Shown here: one piece after another, positions 6,429-12,733 of the stretch
Numbering within the stretch: position 1 is the first letter of the stretch
How the letters are laid out: every line of letters starts with the position of its first letter
Source of the DNA: Chloroflexota bacterium
GTDB lineage: Bacteria > Chloroflexota > Anaerolineae > B4-G1
Assembly (NCBI GenBank): GCA_003648085.1
Contig: QMOC01000012.1
Coordinates: 1 to 12,733 of the forward strand
Direction: 5' to 3'
Length of the DNA: 12,733 bases
Notes under the pieces: model-generated
Databases searched by the model: none
What the model was told of the DNA's origin: nothing
The model's input: the letters and a program-made list of their open reading frames with translations, nothing else
Made by a program: the position numbers and the translations under genes

Positions 6429-6457
6429 TTGCTCAACTGTATGCTTTGGGGTATAAT
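6429..6457 (+). promoter_or_regulatory. Sigma-70-type promoter for ftsY and the plus-strand cluster
   Basis: TTGCTC (6429-6434) is followed after 17 nt by a perfect -10 TATAAT (6452-6457). Transcription would begin near 6464, leaving a leader of about 40 nt before the ftsY ATG. The -35 is only half matched. Confidence 0.7.
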
Positions 6458-6503
6458 TTGGCAATCGGTACTCGGTAAATTGGTCATTGGAACGGAGTTC
6501 GTT

Positions 6504-7415
6504 ATGGCTGCCGGAATCGCCCAGTCCATCAAAGATAGCCTCGCCCGCACGCGCAACGCGGTCTTCAGCCGCATCGCGGGGCTGCTGGGGGCCAGCCAGG
6601 TGACGGAGGACACCTGGGATGAACTGGAGGAATTGCTCATCCAGGCCGATGTGGGGGTGGAGACGACGCTCTACCTGGTCGAGCGACTGCGGAGGCGCGC
6701 TCGTGACGAGGCGATTCTGCGGGCCGACGCGCTCCAGGCGGCGCTGCGAGAGGAACTGCGGGCGCTGCTGCCCGGCCCGTCGCCGCTCAACCTGGGAGGC
6801 CGACCGCTGGACGTGATGCTCATCGTCGGTGTGAACGGCTCCGGCAAGACGACGAGTATCGCCAAACTGGCCTACCGCTACCGGCAAGGGGGCCGGCGGG
6901 TGCTGCTGGCGGCAGCCGACACCTTCCGCGCCGCGGCAATGGAGCAACTGAACATCTGGGCGCAGCGGGCGGGCGTGGACATCGTCACCGGGCCGGAGGG
7001 AGGCGACCCGGGCGCGGTCGTCTTCGACGCCTTGCAGGCCGCGCGGGCGCGGGGGAAAGACCTGGTGATCGCCGACACCGCCGGACGGCTGCACACCCAA
7101 TACAATCTGATGGCCGAGTTGCGCAAGGTGCGGCGGGTGGCGGCGAAGAGCGTTGAAGGTGCACCCCACGAGACGCTGCTGGTGCTCGACGCCACCACCG
7201 GCCAGAACGCGCTATCCCAGGCGCGGCATTTCCAGGAGGCGGTGGAGGTGACCGGCGTCGTGCTGGCCAAGTTAGATAGCACCGCCAAGGGGGGAATGGT
7301 CTTCGCCATCGCCCGCGAGTTAGGGCTGCCGGTGCGCTTCGTCGGCACCGGGGAGCGGCTGGAGGATCTGGTCCCGTTTGACGCCGATGCGTTTGTGGAG
7401 GGATTGTTCGGGTAG
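6504..7415 (+). CDS. ftsY: Signal recognition particle receptor FtsY
   Basis: This 303-aa SRP-type GTPase docks ribosome-nascent chain-SRP complexes at the inner membrane by pairing with Ffh. A short N domain (about 1-90, helices including [14 protein letters not shown]) precedes the G domain: P-loop GVNGSGKTT (109-117), insertion-box DTFRAAA (139-145), G3 DTAGR (191-195), G4-region [11 protein letters not shown] (254-264, with AKLD for the usual TKLD) and closing [12 protein letters not shown] (281-292). There is no long acidic A domain, as in many non-proteobacteria. The start is ATG 6504 with GGAG 6 nt upstream; an earlier in-frame ATG at 6414 would lie upstream of the -10 and is rejected. 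It is the first gene of the plus-strand cluster. Its leader contains TTGGTCATTGG-like low-complexity sequence. Confidence 0.97.
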   Translation: MAAGIAQSIKDSLARTRNAVFSRIAGLLGASQVTEDTWDELEELLIQADVGVETTLYLVERLRRRARDEAILRADALQAALREELRALLPGPSPLNLGGRPLDVMLIVGVNGSGKTTSIAKLAYRYRQGGRRVLLAAADTFRAAAMEQLNIWAQRAGVDIVTGPEGGDPGAVVFDALQAARARGKDLVIADTAGRLHTQYNLMAELRKVRRVAAKSVEGAPHETLLVLDATTGQNALSQARHFQEAVEVTGVVLAKLDSTAKGGMVFAIARELGLPVRFVGTGERLEDLVPFDADAFVEGLFG

Positions 7416-7483
7416 GAGGTGGCGATATGAGGCGGACTGAAATTGGTCAGTACCTGGTGATTGATCCAGAAAGAGGTGGCACT

Positions 7484-7729
7484 ATGAGATTCACGTACGA
7501 CCCTCGCTATAACATCGCCTATATTCGATTTCGAGAGAAAGGGGCCGAGGTGGAAGCAATTCAAATTAGCGACGAGTTGATCGTGGATGTGGCCCCTGAT
7601 GGCACGATCTATGGCATCGAACTATTGAACGCGAACGAGCAACTACGGCACGAAGATACAGGCAGGTTCTTGTTTATCAACGAAGCCACCGGCGAGCGCA
7701 CTGAATTACCACTTATTACCGTTGTTTAA
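7484..7729 (+). CDS. DUF2283 family small protein
   Basis: This is an 81-aa protein with the DUF2283 pattern: [16 protein letters not shown] at the start, then [23 protein letters not shown] (about 28-50). The family has no firm biochemical role; members often sit beside DUF4258 or other toxin-like genes and may be antitoxin-like, but no partner is visible here. I chose ATG 7484 because the domain begins exactly there and GAGGTGG lies just before it. A second in-frame ATG at 7427, with an even stronger AGGAGGTGG site only 12 nt after the ftsY stop, would add 19 residues ([19 protein letters not shown]) that do not belong to DUF2283. It is probably cotranscribed with ftsY. The family call is fairly sure, the start less so. 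Confidence 0.8.
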   Translation: MRFTYDPRYNIAYIRFREKGAEVEAIQISDELIVDVAPDGTIYGIELLNANEQLRHEDTGRFLFINEATGERTELPLITVV

Positions 7730-7805
7730 TCGAATGTGTGTCACACGACCGAACCTGCTTCATCAATCACCAATCCATCCATCTGCTAACCTGACATCAC
7801 TTACG

Positions 7806-7829
7806 AAGGAAGAGCATAAGGAAGAGCAT
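7806..7829 (+). repeat. Perfect 12-bp tandem duplication carrying the prfB ribosome site
   Basis: AAGGAAGAGCAT occurs twice in a row (7806-7817 and 7818-7829) and ends directly before the prfB ATG at 7830. Each copy carries a Shine-Dalgarno-like AAGGA, so the start has a near site about 7 nt away and a second one 12 nt further upstream. Confidence 0.8.
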
Positions 7830-8937
7830 ATGGAGGAATTACGTAATCGCCTGACAACTCTGAGCGCCAAACTGGAACACATTCGGAGGCGTCTTTGACC
7901 TGACCGCCAAGGAGCAGGAAATCGTCCGACTGGAGAAGCGTGCCGGCACCCCGGACTTCTGGGATAACCCCGAGACAGCCCAGGCGGTGATGCGCCGCCT
8001 CTCCGGTCTGCGCGAGGAGGTGGAGCGCTGGAACACGCTGGGGCAACGGGTACAGGATGCGCTGGAACTTGCCGCGCTGGGTGACGAAAGCCTGAGCGAA
8101 GAACTGATCGCCGAGACGGAAGCGCTGGAGCGGGAGATAGAGCGCCTTGAGTTCCGCTTGCTCCTCTCCGGCCCCTACGACCGGGGCGATGCCATCCTGG
8201 CCATCCACGCCGGCGCTGGCGGCACCGATGCCCAGGACTTCTCCGAGATGCTATTGCGTATGTACCTGCGCTGGGCTGAGGCGCACGGATACGAGGCCGA
8301 CGTGGTAGACCGGCTCTACGGCGAGGAGGCGGGCATCAAGCGGGCCACCGTCACTGTCTCCGGCCCCTACGCCTATGGTTATCTGCGCGCCGAGCGGGGG
8401 GTGCACCGATTGGTGCGGCTCTCCCCCTTCGACGCGGCCCATCGTCGTCATACATCTTTTGCCCTGGTCGAGGCGTGGCCCGACCTCGGCGACGAGGTCT
8501 CGGTGACGATTGATCCGAACGACTTGCAGATCGAGACCTTCCGCGCCTCGTCGGCCGGCGGCCAGCACATGCAGAAGAACGAAACGGCGGTACGCATCAC
8601 CCACCTGCCCACCGGGATCGTCGTCTCCTGCCAGAACGAGCGCTCACAAACCCAGAACCGGGAGACGGCGCTGCGTGTGTTGCGGGCCCGTCTCCTCCAA
8701 CTGGAGGAAGAGAAAAAACGCGCCGAGATCGCGGAGTTAAAAGGCAAACACGTGGACGCCGGCTGGGGCAATCAGATCCGCTCCTACGTGCTGCACCCTT
8801 ATCAGATGGTCAAGGATCACCGCACCGGCCACGAGACCGGCAATGTGCAGGCCGTGCTCGATGGACGACTGGACGAGTTTATGGAAGCCTATCTGCGCTC
8901 TATGATGGGGGCCGGGGAATCCGGCAACGAGCATTAG
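7830..8937 (+). CDS. prfB: Peptide chain release factor 2, expressed by +1 programmed frameshift
   Basis: RF2 reads UGA and UAA stop codons in the ribosome A site and triggers peptide release. ATG 7830 opens 22 codons that end at TGA (7896-7898); shifting +1 there (CTT T GAC) continues from 7897 to the stop at 8935-8937, giving about 368 aa, the usual RF2 length. After the shift come the helical N domain (PDFWDN near 37-42), the stop-recognition tripeptide SPF (198-200, in LSPFDAAHRRHTSFA) that marks RF2 rather than RF1 (PxT), and the peptidyl-transfer GGQ (243-245, in SSAGGQHMQKN). A gene caller ignoring frameshifts would start at ATG 7987 and lose 52 residues. Synthesis is autoregulated: low RF2 slows termination at the in-frame UGA and favours the shift. 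No promoter of its own is clear in the 100 nt upstream. Confidence 0.96.
7885..7899 (+). promoter_or_regulatory. prfB programmed +1 frameshift site (CTT TGA C with internal Shine-Dalgarno)
   Basis: GGAGG (7885-7889) stands 3 nt before CTT (7893-7895), then TGA (7896-7898) and C. The slippery CTT, the weak termination context UGAC and the SD spacing of 3 nt all match the known RF2 recoding signal. Frame 0 joins frame +1 exactly here. Confidence 0.95.
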
Positions 8938-8958
8938 CCAAACTTGAGGAGGTGGCCA

Positions 8959-10086
8959 ATGAGCAGTGAGAGGTTCAAAAGAGGGCTTGCAGGCTCTACC
9001 GAAAGGCGGCCGGCGACGAAGAGAGGTCGGGGGACAGCCAAAGTCGTGACATCTGGCGCAGTGAGCGAAGAGACTCGCGCCAAATTAGATGAACTTCAAT
9101 ACCAGTTGGGTGAACTCCAGGAGACGCTGCTGCTGACTGACGTCCACAATGACATGGGGGACATTGAAACGGCCCTATCGCTACTCCCGGCCGAGATTGA
9201 GGAACTGCGCACCCGGGGCTACGTCTTCCGCAGTTTCCTGGAGCGAAAGGTTGACGTGCTGACCAAGCAATGGGAGGAAACGCACGACCGCGTGTCCCGC
9301 GAGGTGAGCCGGCGCGTGCGGGAACTGGAGCGGGAGGCCGATGAGGCCGAGAGCGCACTGCGCCAGGCGATGAGCGGTCGCGCTTCCCAGGTCGCCCGCG
9401 CCGAGACCGCTATCAGTACACTGGAGCGCAAAGTGGAGGCAGCGCAATCGGCCATCAGAGCAATGTACGAGACCCTCCGGCAGAACGTGAACCAGACCCG
9501 CTCCCAGGTGGAGGAGATTCGCTGGCTGCTCGACCAGATAGACGAAGCCAGTTTCCAACTCTACCCAGCCGAAGACCCCGTGGCGGCCTGCCGGGCGCAG
9601 TACATGGAGACCAAGAAGGAAGGGCCGAAGGGCGTGCTCTACCTGACCGACGAGCGGCTGATCTTCGAACAGAAGGAGGAGAAGGCCACCAAGAAAGTGC
9701 TCTTCATCACCACCGAGAAGGAGAAGATTCAACAACTCATTTTCGCTGTGCCCATCGGACAGGTAGAGGAGGTCAAGGCCAGCGATAAGGGCTTCCTGGG
9801 ACGCAAGGAGATGCTGGAACTGCGCTTTGCCCCTGAGGCCGACCTGAGCGGAGCCACGCTCCGCCTGCACGGCGTCGAGAATGAGGAGTGGGCCGGGCTG
9901 ATCGGCCGGGTCAAGTCGGGGGAGATTGCCAAAGAGCGCACGCGGCCTAAAGACGAGGCGGTAGTCGAGGCGGCCCGTGCTGCACCGACCAAGTGCCCCA
10001 CCTGCGGCGCTACGCTCGATGTCGAGATCGTGCGCGGTATGCGCGAGATCACCTGTGAGTACTGCGGCACAGTGATTCGCTTGTAG
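8959..10086 (+). CDS. Coiled-coil protein with GRAM/PH-like domain and C-terminal zinc ribbon, function unknown
   Basis: The 375-aa protein starts at ATG 8959 after GAGGAGGTGG; an in-frame TTG 15 nt upstream lies before that site. A basic tail (1-35) is followed by a long charged helical region (about 37-195, rich in E/R/A heptads), probably a coiled coil. Residues about 205-320 look like a GRAM or bacterial PH-like beta domain: GVLYLTDERLIFEQ (225-238), then VGQ-type strands and a GFLGRKEMLELRF segment. The C-terminus is a zinc ribbon, CPTCG (346-350) and CEYCG (366-370), 16 residues apart. There is no signal peptide or membrane helix. It follows prfB by 21 nt and precedes the EF-like gene, in a translation-related cluster. 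I recognise the domain types but no named family; a peripheral membrane or oligomeric adaptor is only a guess. Confidence 0.85.
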   Translation: MSSERFKRGLAGSTERRPATKRGRGTAKVVTSGAVSEETRAKLDELQYQLGELQETLLLTDVHNDMGDIETALSLLPAEIEELRTRGYVFRSFLERKVDVLTKQWEETHDRVSREVSRRVRELEREADEAESALRQAMSGRASQVARAETAISTLERKVEAAQSAIRAMYETLRQNVNQTRSQVEEIRWLLDQIDEASFQLYPAEDPVAACRAQYMETKKEGPKGVLYLTDERLIFEQKEEKATKKVLFITTEKEKIQQLIFAVPIGQVEEVKASDKGFLGRKEMLELRFAPEADLSGATLRLHGVENEEWAGLIGRVKSGEIAKERTRPKDEAVVEAARAAPTKCPTCGATLDVEIVRGMREITCEYCGTVIRL

Positions 10087-10105
10087 TGAGCAAGCCTGGC
10101 GGACG

Positions 10106-10141
10106 CCCCGCTTCAGCAGGGGTTCCCCGGCTGAAGCCGGG
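10106..10141. repeat. Two adjacent GC-rich hairpins (REP-like GGCTGAAGCC element)
   Basis: CCCCGCTTCAGCAGGGG (10106-10122) and CCCGGCTGAAGCCGGG (10126-10141) each fold into a 6-bp stem with a 4-nt loop; the first has a one-base bulge. Their centres GCTTCAGC and GCTGAAGC are reverse complements of each other, so the two can also pair together. No T-run follows, so this is a dispersed palindromic element or RNA-stability hairpin rather than a standard terminator. Confidence 0.65.
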
Positions 10142-10173
10142 CCTCCGGCCACGCCCAAGGTCAGGAGGTAACG

Positions 10174-10431
10174 ATGGCAGAGCAACTCATCGGCAAGGTG
10201 ACCCATTGGTTCGGCAGAATCGGCGTCGCCGGGATCGAACTGACGGACAAACTCTCCGTGGGTGACCGCGTTCACATCCTGGGGCACACGACCGACTTTG
10301 AGCAAGAGATCACCTCAATGCAGATTATGCACCAGGACGTGGGCGAGGCCGGCCCTGGTGACGAAGTTGGGGTCAAACTTCAGTTCCGGGCGCGGCCTGG
10401 CGATCGCGTCTATAAAGTGACGGAGCCTTGA
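10174..10431 (+). CDS. Translation elongation factor-like small protein (EF-Tu domain II-like)
   Basis: The 85-aa protein resembles an isolated beta-barrel domain II of translational GTPases, a known stand-alone family annotated as translation elongation factor-like. Recognisable stretches are GKVTHWFGRIGVAGIELTD (7-25), LSVGDRVHILGHTTDFEQ (27-44), SMQIMHQDV (48-56) and GDEVGVKLQ (62-70). No GTPase domain is present, so it cannot act as a GTPase; the role of the family is not established. AGGAGGT lies 4 nt before ATG 10174. The stop overlaps the tilS TTG start (TTGA), so tilS is probably coupled to it. The two GC-rich hairpins sit between it and the coiled-coil gene. Confidence 0.88.
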   Translation: MAEQLIGKVTHWFGRIGVAGIELTDKLSVGDRVHILGHTTDFEQEITSMQIMHQDVGEAGPGDEVGVKLQFRARPGDRVYKVTEP

Positions 10432-11918
10432 CCGACGTTCTAAAGCAAGTTCGGCGCACAATCGAGACATACGGCCTGCTTGACCCCGGCGATAGGGTGG
10501 TCGTCGGTGTCTCCGGCGGCCCGGACTCGCTCTGCCTGCTCCACGTCCTGCTCCGCCTGCGGGACGACTATGGCCTGCGGCTCCACGTGGCCCATCTCAA
10601 CCACGGCGCGCGCGGGGCCGATGCCGACGCCGACGCCGAGTTCGTCGCGGCGCTCGCCGCCGAATGGGGGTTGCCGGTCACGGTCGAGAAGCAGGACGTA
10701 CCGGCGCTGGCCCGCGTACACAAACTGGCCTTCGAGGAGACGGCCCGCCGCGTGCGCTACGTATTCCTGGCGCGGGTGGCTGCCGAGGTTGGCGCGCACA
10801 AGATCGCCGTGGGCCACAACGCCGACGACCAGGCCGAGACGGTCCTTATGCATTTCCTGCGGGGGGCTGGACTGGCGGGGCTGCGCGGCATGCTCCCCCT
10901 AACCCCCATCACCGACTACCGGTTGCTCGAACCATTCATCCAACTGCCAATCTCCAATCTCCAACTCCCAACGCTCATCCGCCCCCTTATCGGGGTCCCC
11001 CGCGCCGCCATTGAAGCCTACTGCGCCGACCATGGCCTCACGCCGCGCTTCGACCGCTCCAACCTGGACACTACCTATTTTCGCAACCGCCTCCGCCACG
11101 AGTTGCTGCCTTTACTTGCGACCTACAATCCCAACATCCGTGCCCGGTTGTGCCACACCGCCGCCGTCGTTGCCGCCGACTACGAACTCCTCACTCAACT
11201 GCGAGAGCGGGCCTGGGCCGAGGTGGTGCGGGAGGAACGGGAGACGGCCGTCGTCTTCGATCGAGCGGGGTGGCGGGCGTTGCCGGTGGCCTTGCAGCGC
11301 GCCACCCTGCGTCAGGCGGCCTACCGGTTGCGCAGGAGTCTGCGCGACGTGGACTTTGTCCACGTGGAGCACGCCCGGCAGGTGGGGTTGAGGGGAGAGA
11401 CCGGCGCACAGGCCACGCTGCCGATGGGCCTGGCGCTCACCGTGGGCTACGACACGCTGACCGTGGGCGATGCGGGCGACGCCGGCCCGCCACCGGACGA
11501 GCCGCTGCTGTGGAGCGCCGAGCCGCTGCCGGTGCAAGTGCCCGGCACGACCGCGTTGCCCCAATCGGATTGGGAGTTGCGGGCGGAGGTGCTGGATGAG
11601 TGGGACGCGGCCCGCATAGCCGCCAATCCCGACCCCTGGACGGCCCACTTCGACGCCGACGCGCTCACCGACCCGCTCGTGCTGCGTCCCCGCCGCCGGG
11701 GGGATCGCTTCCGTCCTCAGGGGATGGGGAGACACAGCGTCAAATTGAGCGCGTTTATGATCAACCTCAAGATCCCGCGGGCCTGGCGTGACCACGTTCC
11801 GCTGCTCGTCGCGAGCGACGAAATCGTGTGGGTGTGCGGTCGGCGTATCGCGGAGGACGTCACCGTCGGGCCGGAGACGCGACGGGTGGCGCGGTTACGA
11901 TTTGAGCGCACGTCTTAG
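10428..11918 (+). CDS. tilS: tRNA(Ile)-lysidine synthetase
   Basis: The 496-aa enzyme converts C34 of the CAU anticodon of tRNA-Ile2 to lysidine using ATP and lysine, making it read AUA and accept isoleucine; it is usually essential. The N-type ATP pyrophosphatase domain shows the PP-loop SGGPDS (29-34), HLNHGARG (57-64), GHNADDQAET (129-138) and RSNLDTTYFRNRLRHELLP (210-228). The C-terminal tRNA-binding domain starts near 415 with LRPRRRGDRFRPQGM and ends VCGRRIAEDVTV. Length fits the long, two-C-domain form. The start is TTG 10428, overlapping the previous stop; no better start lies before the conserved N-terminus. Residues 168-188 hold a Leu/Pro/Gln stretch encoded by a CCAATCTCCAATCTCCAA repeat, inserted at the edge of the catalytic domain. 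Confidence 0.95.
   Translation: MTDVLKQVRRTIETYGLLDPGDRVVVGVSGGPDSLCLLHVLLRLRDDYGLRLHVAHLNHGARGADADADAEFVAALAAEWGLPVTVEKQDVPALARVHKLAFEETARRVRYVFLARVAAEVGAHKIAVGHNADDQAETVLMHFLRGAGLAGLRGMLPLTPITDYRLLEPFIQLPISNLQLPTLIRPLIGVPRAAIEAYCADHGLTPRFDRSNLDTTYFRNRLRHELLPLLATYNPNIRARLCHTAAVVAADYELLTQLRERAWAEVVREERETAVVFDRAGWRALPVALQRATLRQAAYRLRRSLRDVDFVHVEHARQVGLRGETGAQATLPMGLALTVGYDTLTVGDAGDAGPPPDEPLLWSAEPLPVQVPGTTALPQSDWELRAEVLDEWDAARIAANPDPWTAHFDADALTDPLVLRPRRRGDRFRPQGMGRHSVKLSAFMINLKIPRAWRDHVPLLVASDEIVWVCGRRIAEDVTVGPETRRVARLRFERTS
10937..10971. repeat. CCAATCTCCAATCTCCAA-type low-complexity repeat inside tilS
   Basis: Two to three CCAATCT(C) units run in frame through tilS and encode LPISNLQLP. The same motif in the other orientation encodes the extra RNase III N-terminus at 3721-3777. 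Confidence 0.6.
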
Positions 11919-11930
11919 CGATGATGGCAC

Positions 11931-11943
11931 TATGCTGAGCATA
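11931..11943. promoter_or_regulatory. 13-bp palindrome before the toxin-antitoxin pair, putative operator
   Basis: TATGCTGAGCATA is a perfect palindrome around one central base (6-bp arms), 17 nt before the antitoxin ATG and overlapping any promoter there (TATGCT resembles a -10). The UPF0175 protein has a helix-turn-helix-like region and could bind it; this is inference from position. Confidence 0.4.
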
Positions 11944-11960
11944 TGTGCAGGAGGAATACA

Positions 11961-12206
11961 ATGAGTGTGATCATCCCAAGCGAAATCATTCACACAACAC
12001 GTATGTCAGTGGCCGAGTTGAGACTGGAGATCGCCATTCTCCTGTTTCAGAAAGGGAAACTCACGCTGGGGCAGGCCAGCCGCCTGGCAGGAATGAGCCA
12101 ATTACAGTTCCAGCACCTGTTGGCAAGCCGCCGGATTCCGGTCCACTATGATGTAGCCGAATTCGAAGAAGACCTGAAGACATTAAGGGAGATGGGGCGG
12201 CTGTGA
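11961..12206 (+). CDS. UPF0175 family antitoxin-like protein
   Basis: This 81-aa protein is of the UPF0175 family: a strand-like N-terminus, MSVAELRLEIAILLFQKGKL (15-34), then a helix-turn-helix-like LTLGQASRLAGMSQLQFQHLL (about 34-54) and the typical RIPVHYDVAEFEEDL (58-72). Members usually stand directly before DUF3368 PIN-type toxins, as here, and are taken to be their DNA-binding antitoxins. ATG 11961 has AGGAGGA 5 nt upstream; the earlier in-frame start at 11943 lies before that site. Its stop overlaps the GTG of the next gene (GTGA), giving coupled synthesis. It lies 42 nt after tilS on the same strand and probably has its own promoter near 11931. Confidence 0.88.
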   Translation: MSVIIPSEIIHTTRMSVAELRLEIAILLFQKGKLTLGQASRLAGMSQLQFQHLLASRRIPVHYDVAEFEEDLKTLREMGRL

Positions 12207-12688
12207 TCGTCGTCAGCAACACGTCAGCTATTATCAACCTGGCCGCCGTTGGGCGGTTAGACCTGTTGCGAGCACTCTATGACAGGATCGCCATCCCCCA
12301 GGCGGTCTATCACGAGATTGCCATCATGGGCGCTGGACAGCCCGGTTCCACGGAGGTCCAAACACTGAATTGGATTGAGACGAAGCAAGTGGCGAACCGG
12401 GCTCTGGTCACTTCGCTCCGGATGGAATTGGAGGCGGGTGAAGCAGAAGCGATTGTCCTCGCCATCGAGTTGCGGGCGGCTCTCCTGCTCATGGACGAGC
12501 GTCGAGGACGGATAGTAGCATCCCGCTTGGGGCTCAAGTTCATTGGGCTCTTGGGGGTGCTCATTGAGGCGAAACATAGGGGGCTCATCTCTGCTGTCAA
12601 ACCTATACTCGATGACTTGGTGACGAGAGCCGGCTTCTGGATTAGCAAGCGGTTGTATGCTCGTGTCTTGCAAGCCGCTGGAGAGTAA
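12203..12688 (+). CDS. DUF3368 PIN-domain toxin
   Basis: The 161-aa protein is of the PIN-like DUF3368 family, predicted RNases acting as VapC-like toxins. Recognisable are IVVSNTSAIINLAAVGRLDLL (2-22), YDRIAIPQAVYHEI (26-39), the acidic LEAGEAEAIVLAIEL (76-90), LLLMDERRGRIVASRLGL (94-111) and GLLGVLIEAKHRGLI (114-128). The first acidic position of classical PIN domains is Asn (V-S-N-T-S), a form I recall as common in DUF3368; Glu80 and Asp98 could still bind metal. The start is GTG, overlapping the UPF0175 stop. Length is normal for the family. The pair sits at the end of a housekeeping cluster and looks like an accessory insertion after tilS. Confidence 0.88.
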   Translation: MIVVSNTSAIINLAAVGRLDLLRALYDRIAIPQAVYHEIAIMGAGQPGSTEVQTLNWIETKQVANRALVTSLRMELEAGEAEAIVLAIELRAALLLMDERRGRIVASRLGLKFIGLLGVLIEAKHRGLISAVKPILDDLVTRAGFWISKRLYARVLQAAGE

Positions 12689-12733
12689 GGCTGCTGAGGT
12701 GGCGGGAGGTGAGGCATGCTCCCCATATAGAAG

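Noticed and set aside
6414..6503. Earlier ATG for FtsY at 6414
   Set aside because: It lies upstream of the TATAAT at 6452-6457 and would not be on the mRNA; ATG 6504 has a ribosome site and fits the family.
5628..7169. A 513-codon minus-strand frame extending the glycosyltransferase upstream
   Set aside because: The upstream half lies antisense to ftsY, has no family resemblance, and a ribosome site with the conserved N-terminus fixes the start at 6341/6344.
7736..7746. GTGTGTCACAC palindrome after the DUF2283 gene
   Set aside because: Arms of only 5 bp with no T-run; too short to call a terminator or operator.
9181..10305. A 374-codon minus-strand frame
   Set aside because: It lies antisense to the coiled-coil gene and runs into the EF-like gene; its Leu/His/Gly-rich composition is that of a shadow frame in GC-rich DNA.
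12689..12733. Possible gene start after the PIN toxin (GGGAGG followed by ATG/GTG)
   Set aside because: The ATG frame stops after four codons, and the GTG frame runs only a few codons to the window edge; not enough to call.

Overview
The window comes from a fairly GC-rich bacterium. Gene content and style suggest a member of the Chloroflexota (Anaerolineae-like): a eukaryotic-type kinase/PP2C locus, a coiled-coil protein with a zinc ribbon, short ATTGGAGATTGG-type repeats read in frame inside housekeeping genes, and turnover of small toxin-antitoxin genes. This assignment is inference; no rRNA or other phylogenetic marker was compared.

Left part (1-2700, minus strand). Two tightly spaced genes are read leftwards: a Ser/Thr kinase-fold protein that has lost its catalytic residues (a pseudokinase with a C-terminal beta-type domain), and, 2 nt later, a protein running off the left edge that joins a SIR2-like domain to a PP2C phosphatase domain. 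The fusion is open at the window edge. It is preceded by a 432-bp gap without a convincing gene, which holds three 11-bp direct repeats, a weak promoter candidate and an inverted repeat. This locus is the best candidate for an undescribed signalling or conflict system.

Middle minus-strand operon (6398 down to 2976). From a promoter shared back-to-back with ftsY run a family 2 glycosyltransferase, an MNT-type nucleotidyltransferase (ATGA overlap), a 40-codon remnant resembling the tail of a HEPN toxin, a threonine synthase-like enzyme fused to a MazG-like domain, and rnc (RNase III, TAATG overlap). Almost every junction overlaps, so the genes are probably cotranscribed and translationally coupled.

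Right plus-strand cluster (6429-12733). A good promoter precedes ftsY (SRP receptor). Then come a DUF2283 protein, prfB (RF2, with the classical +1 programmed frameshift at CTT TGA C), a coiled-coil/GRAM-like/zinc-ribbon protein of unknown function, an 85-aa EF-Tu domain II-like protein, and tilS (tRNA-Ile lysidine synthetase), which overlaps the EF-like gene by TTGA. The cluster is dominated by translation and protein-targeting functions. It ends with a UPF0175/DUF3368 PIN toxin-antitoxin pair that has a 13-bp palindrome in front of it.

There are no rRNA or tRNA genes, CRISPR arrays or insertion sequences that I can see.
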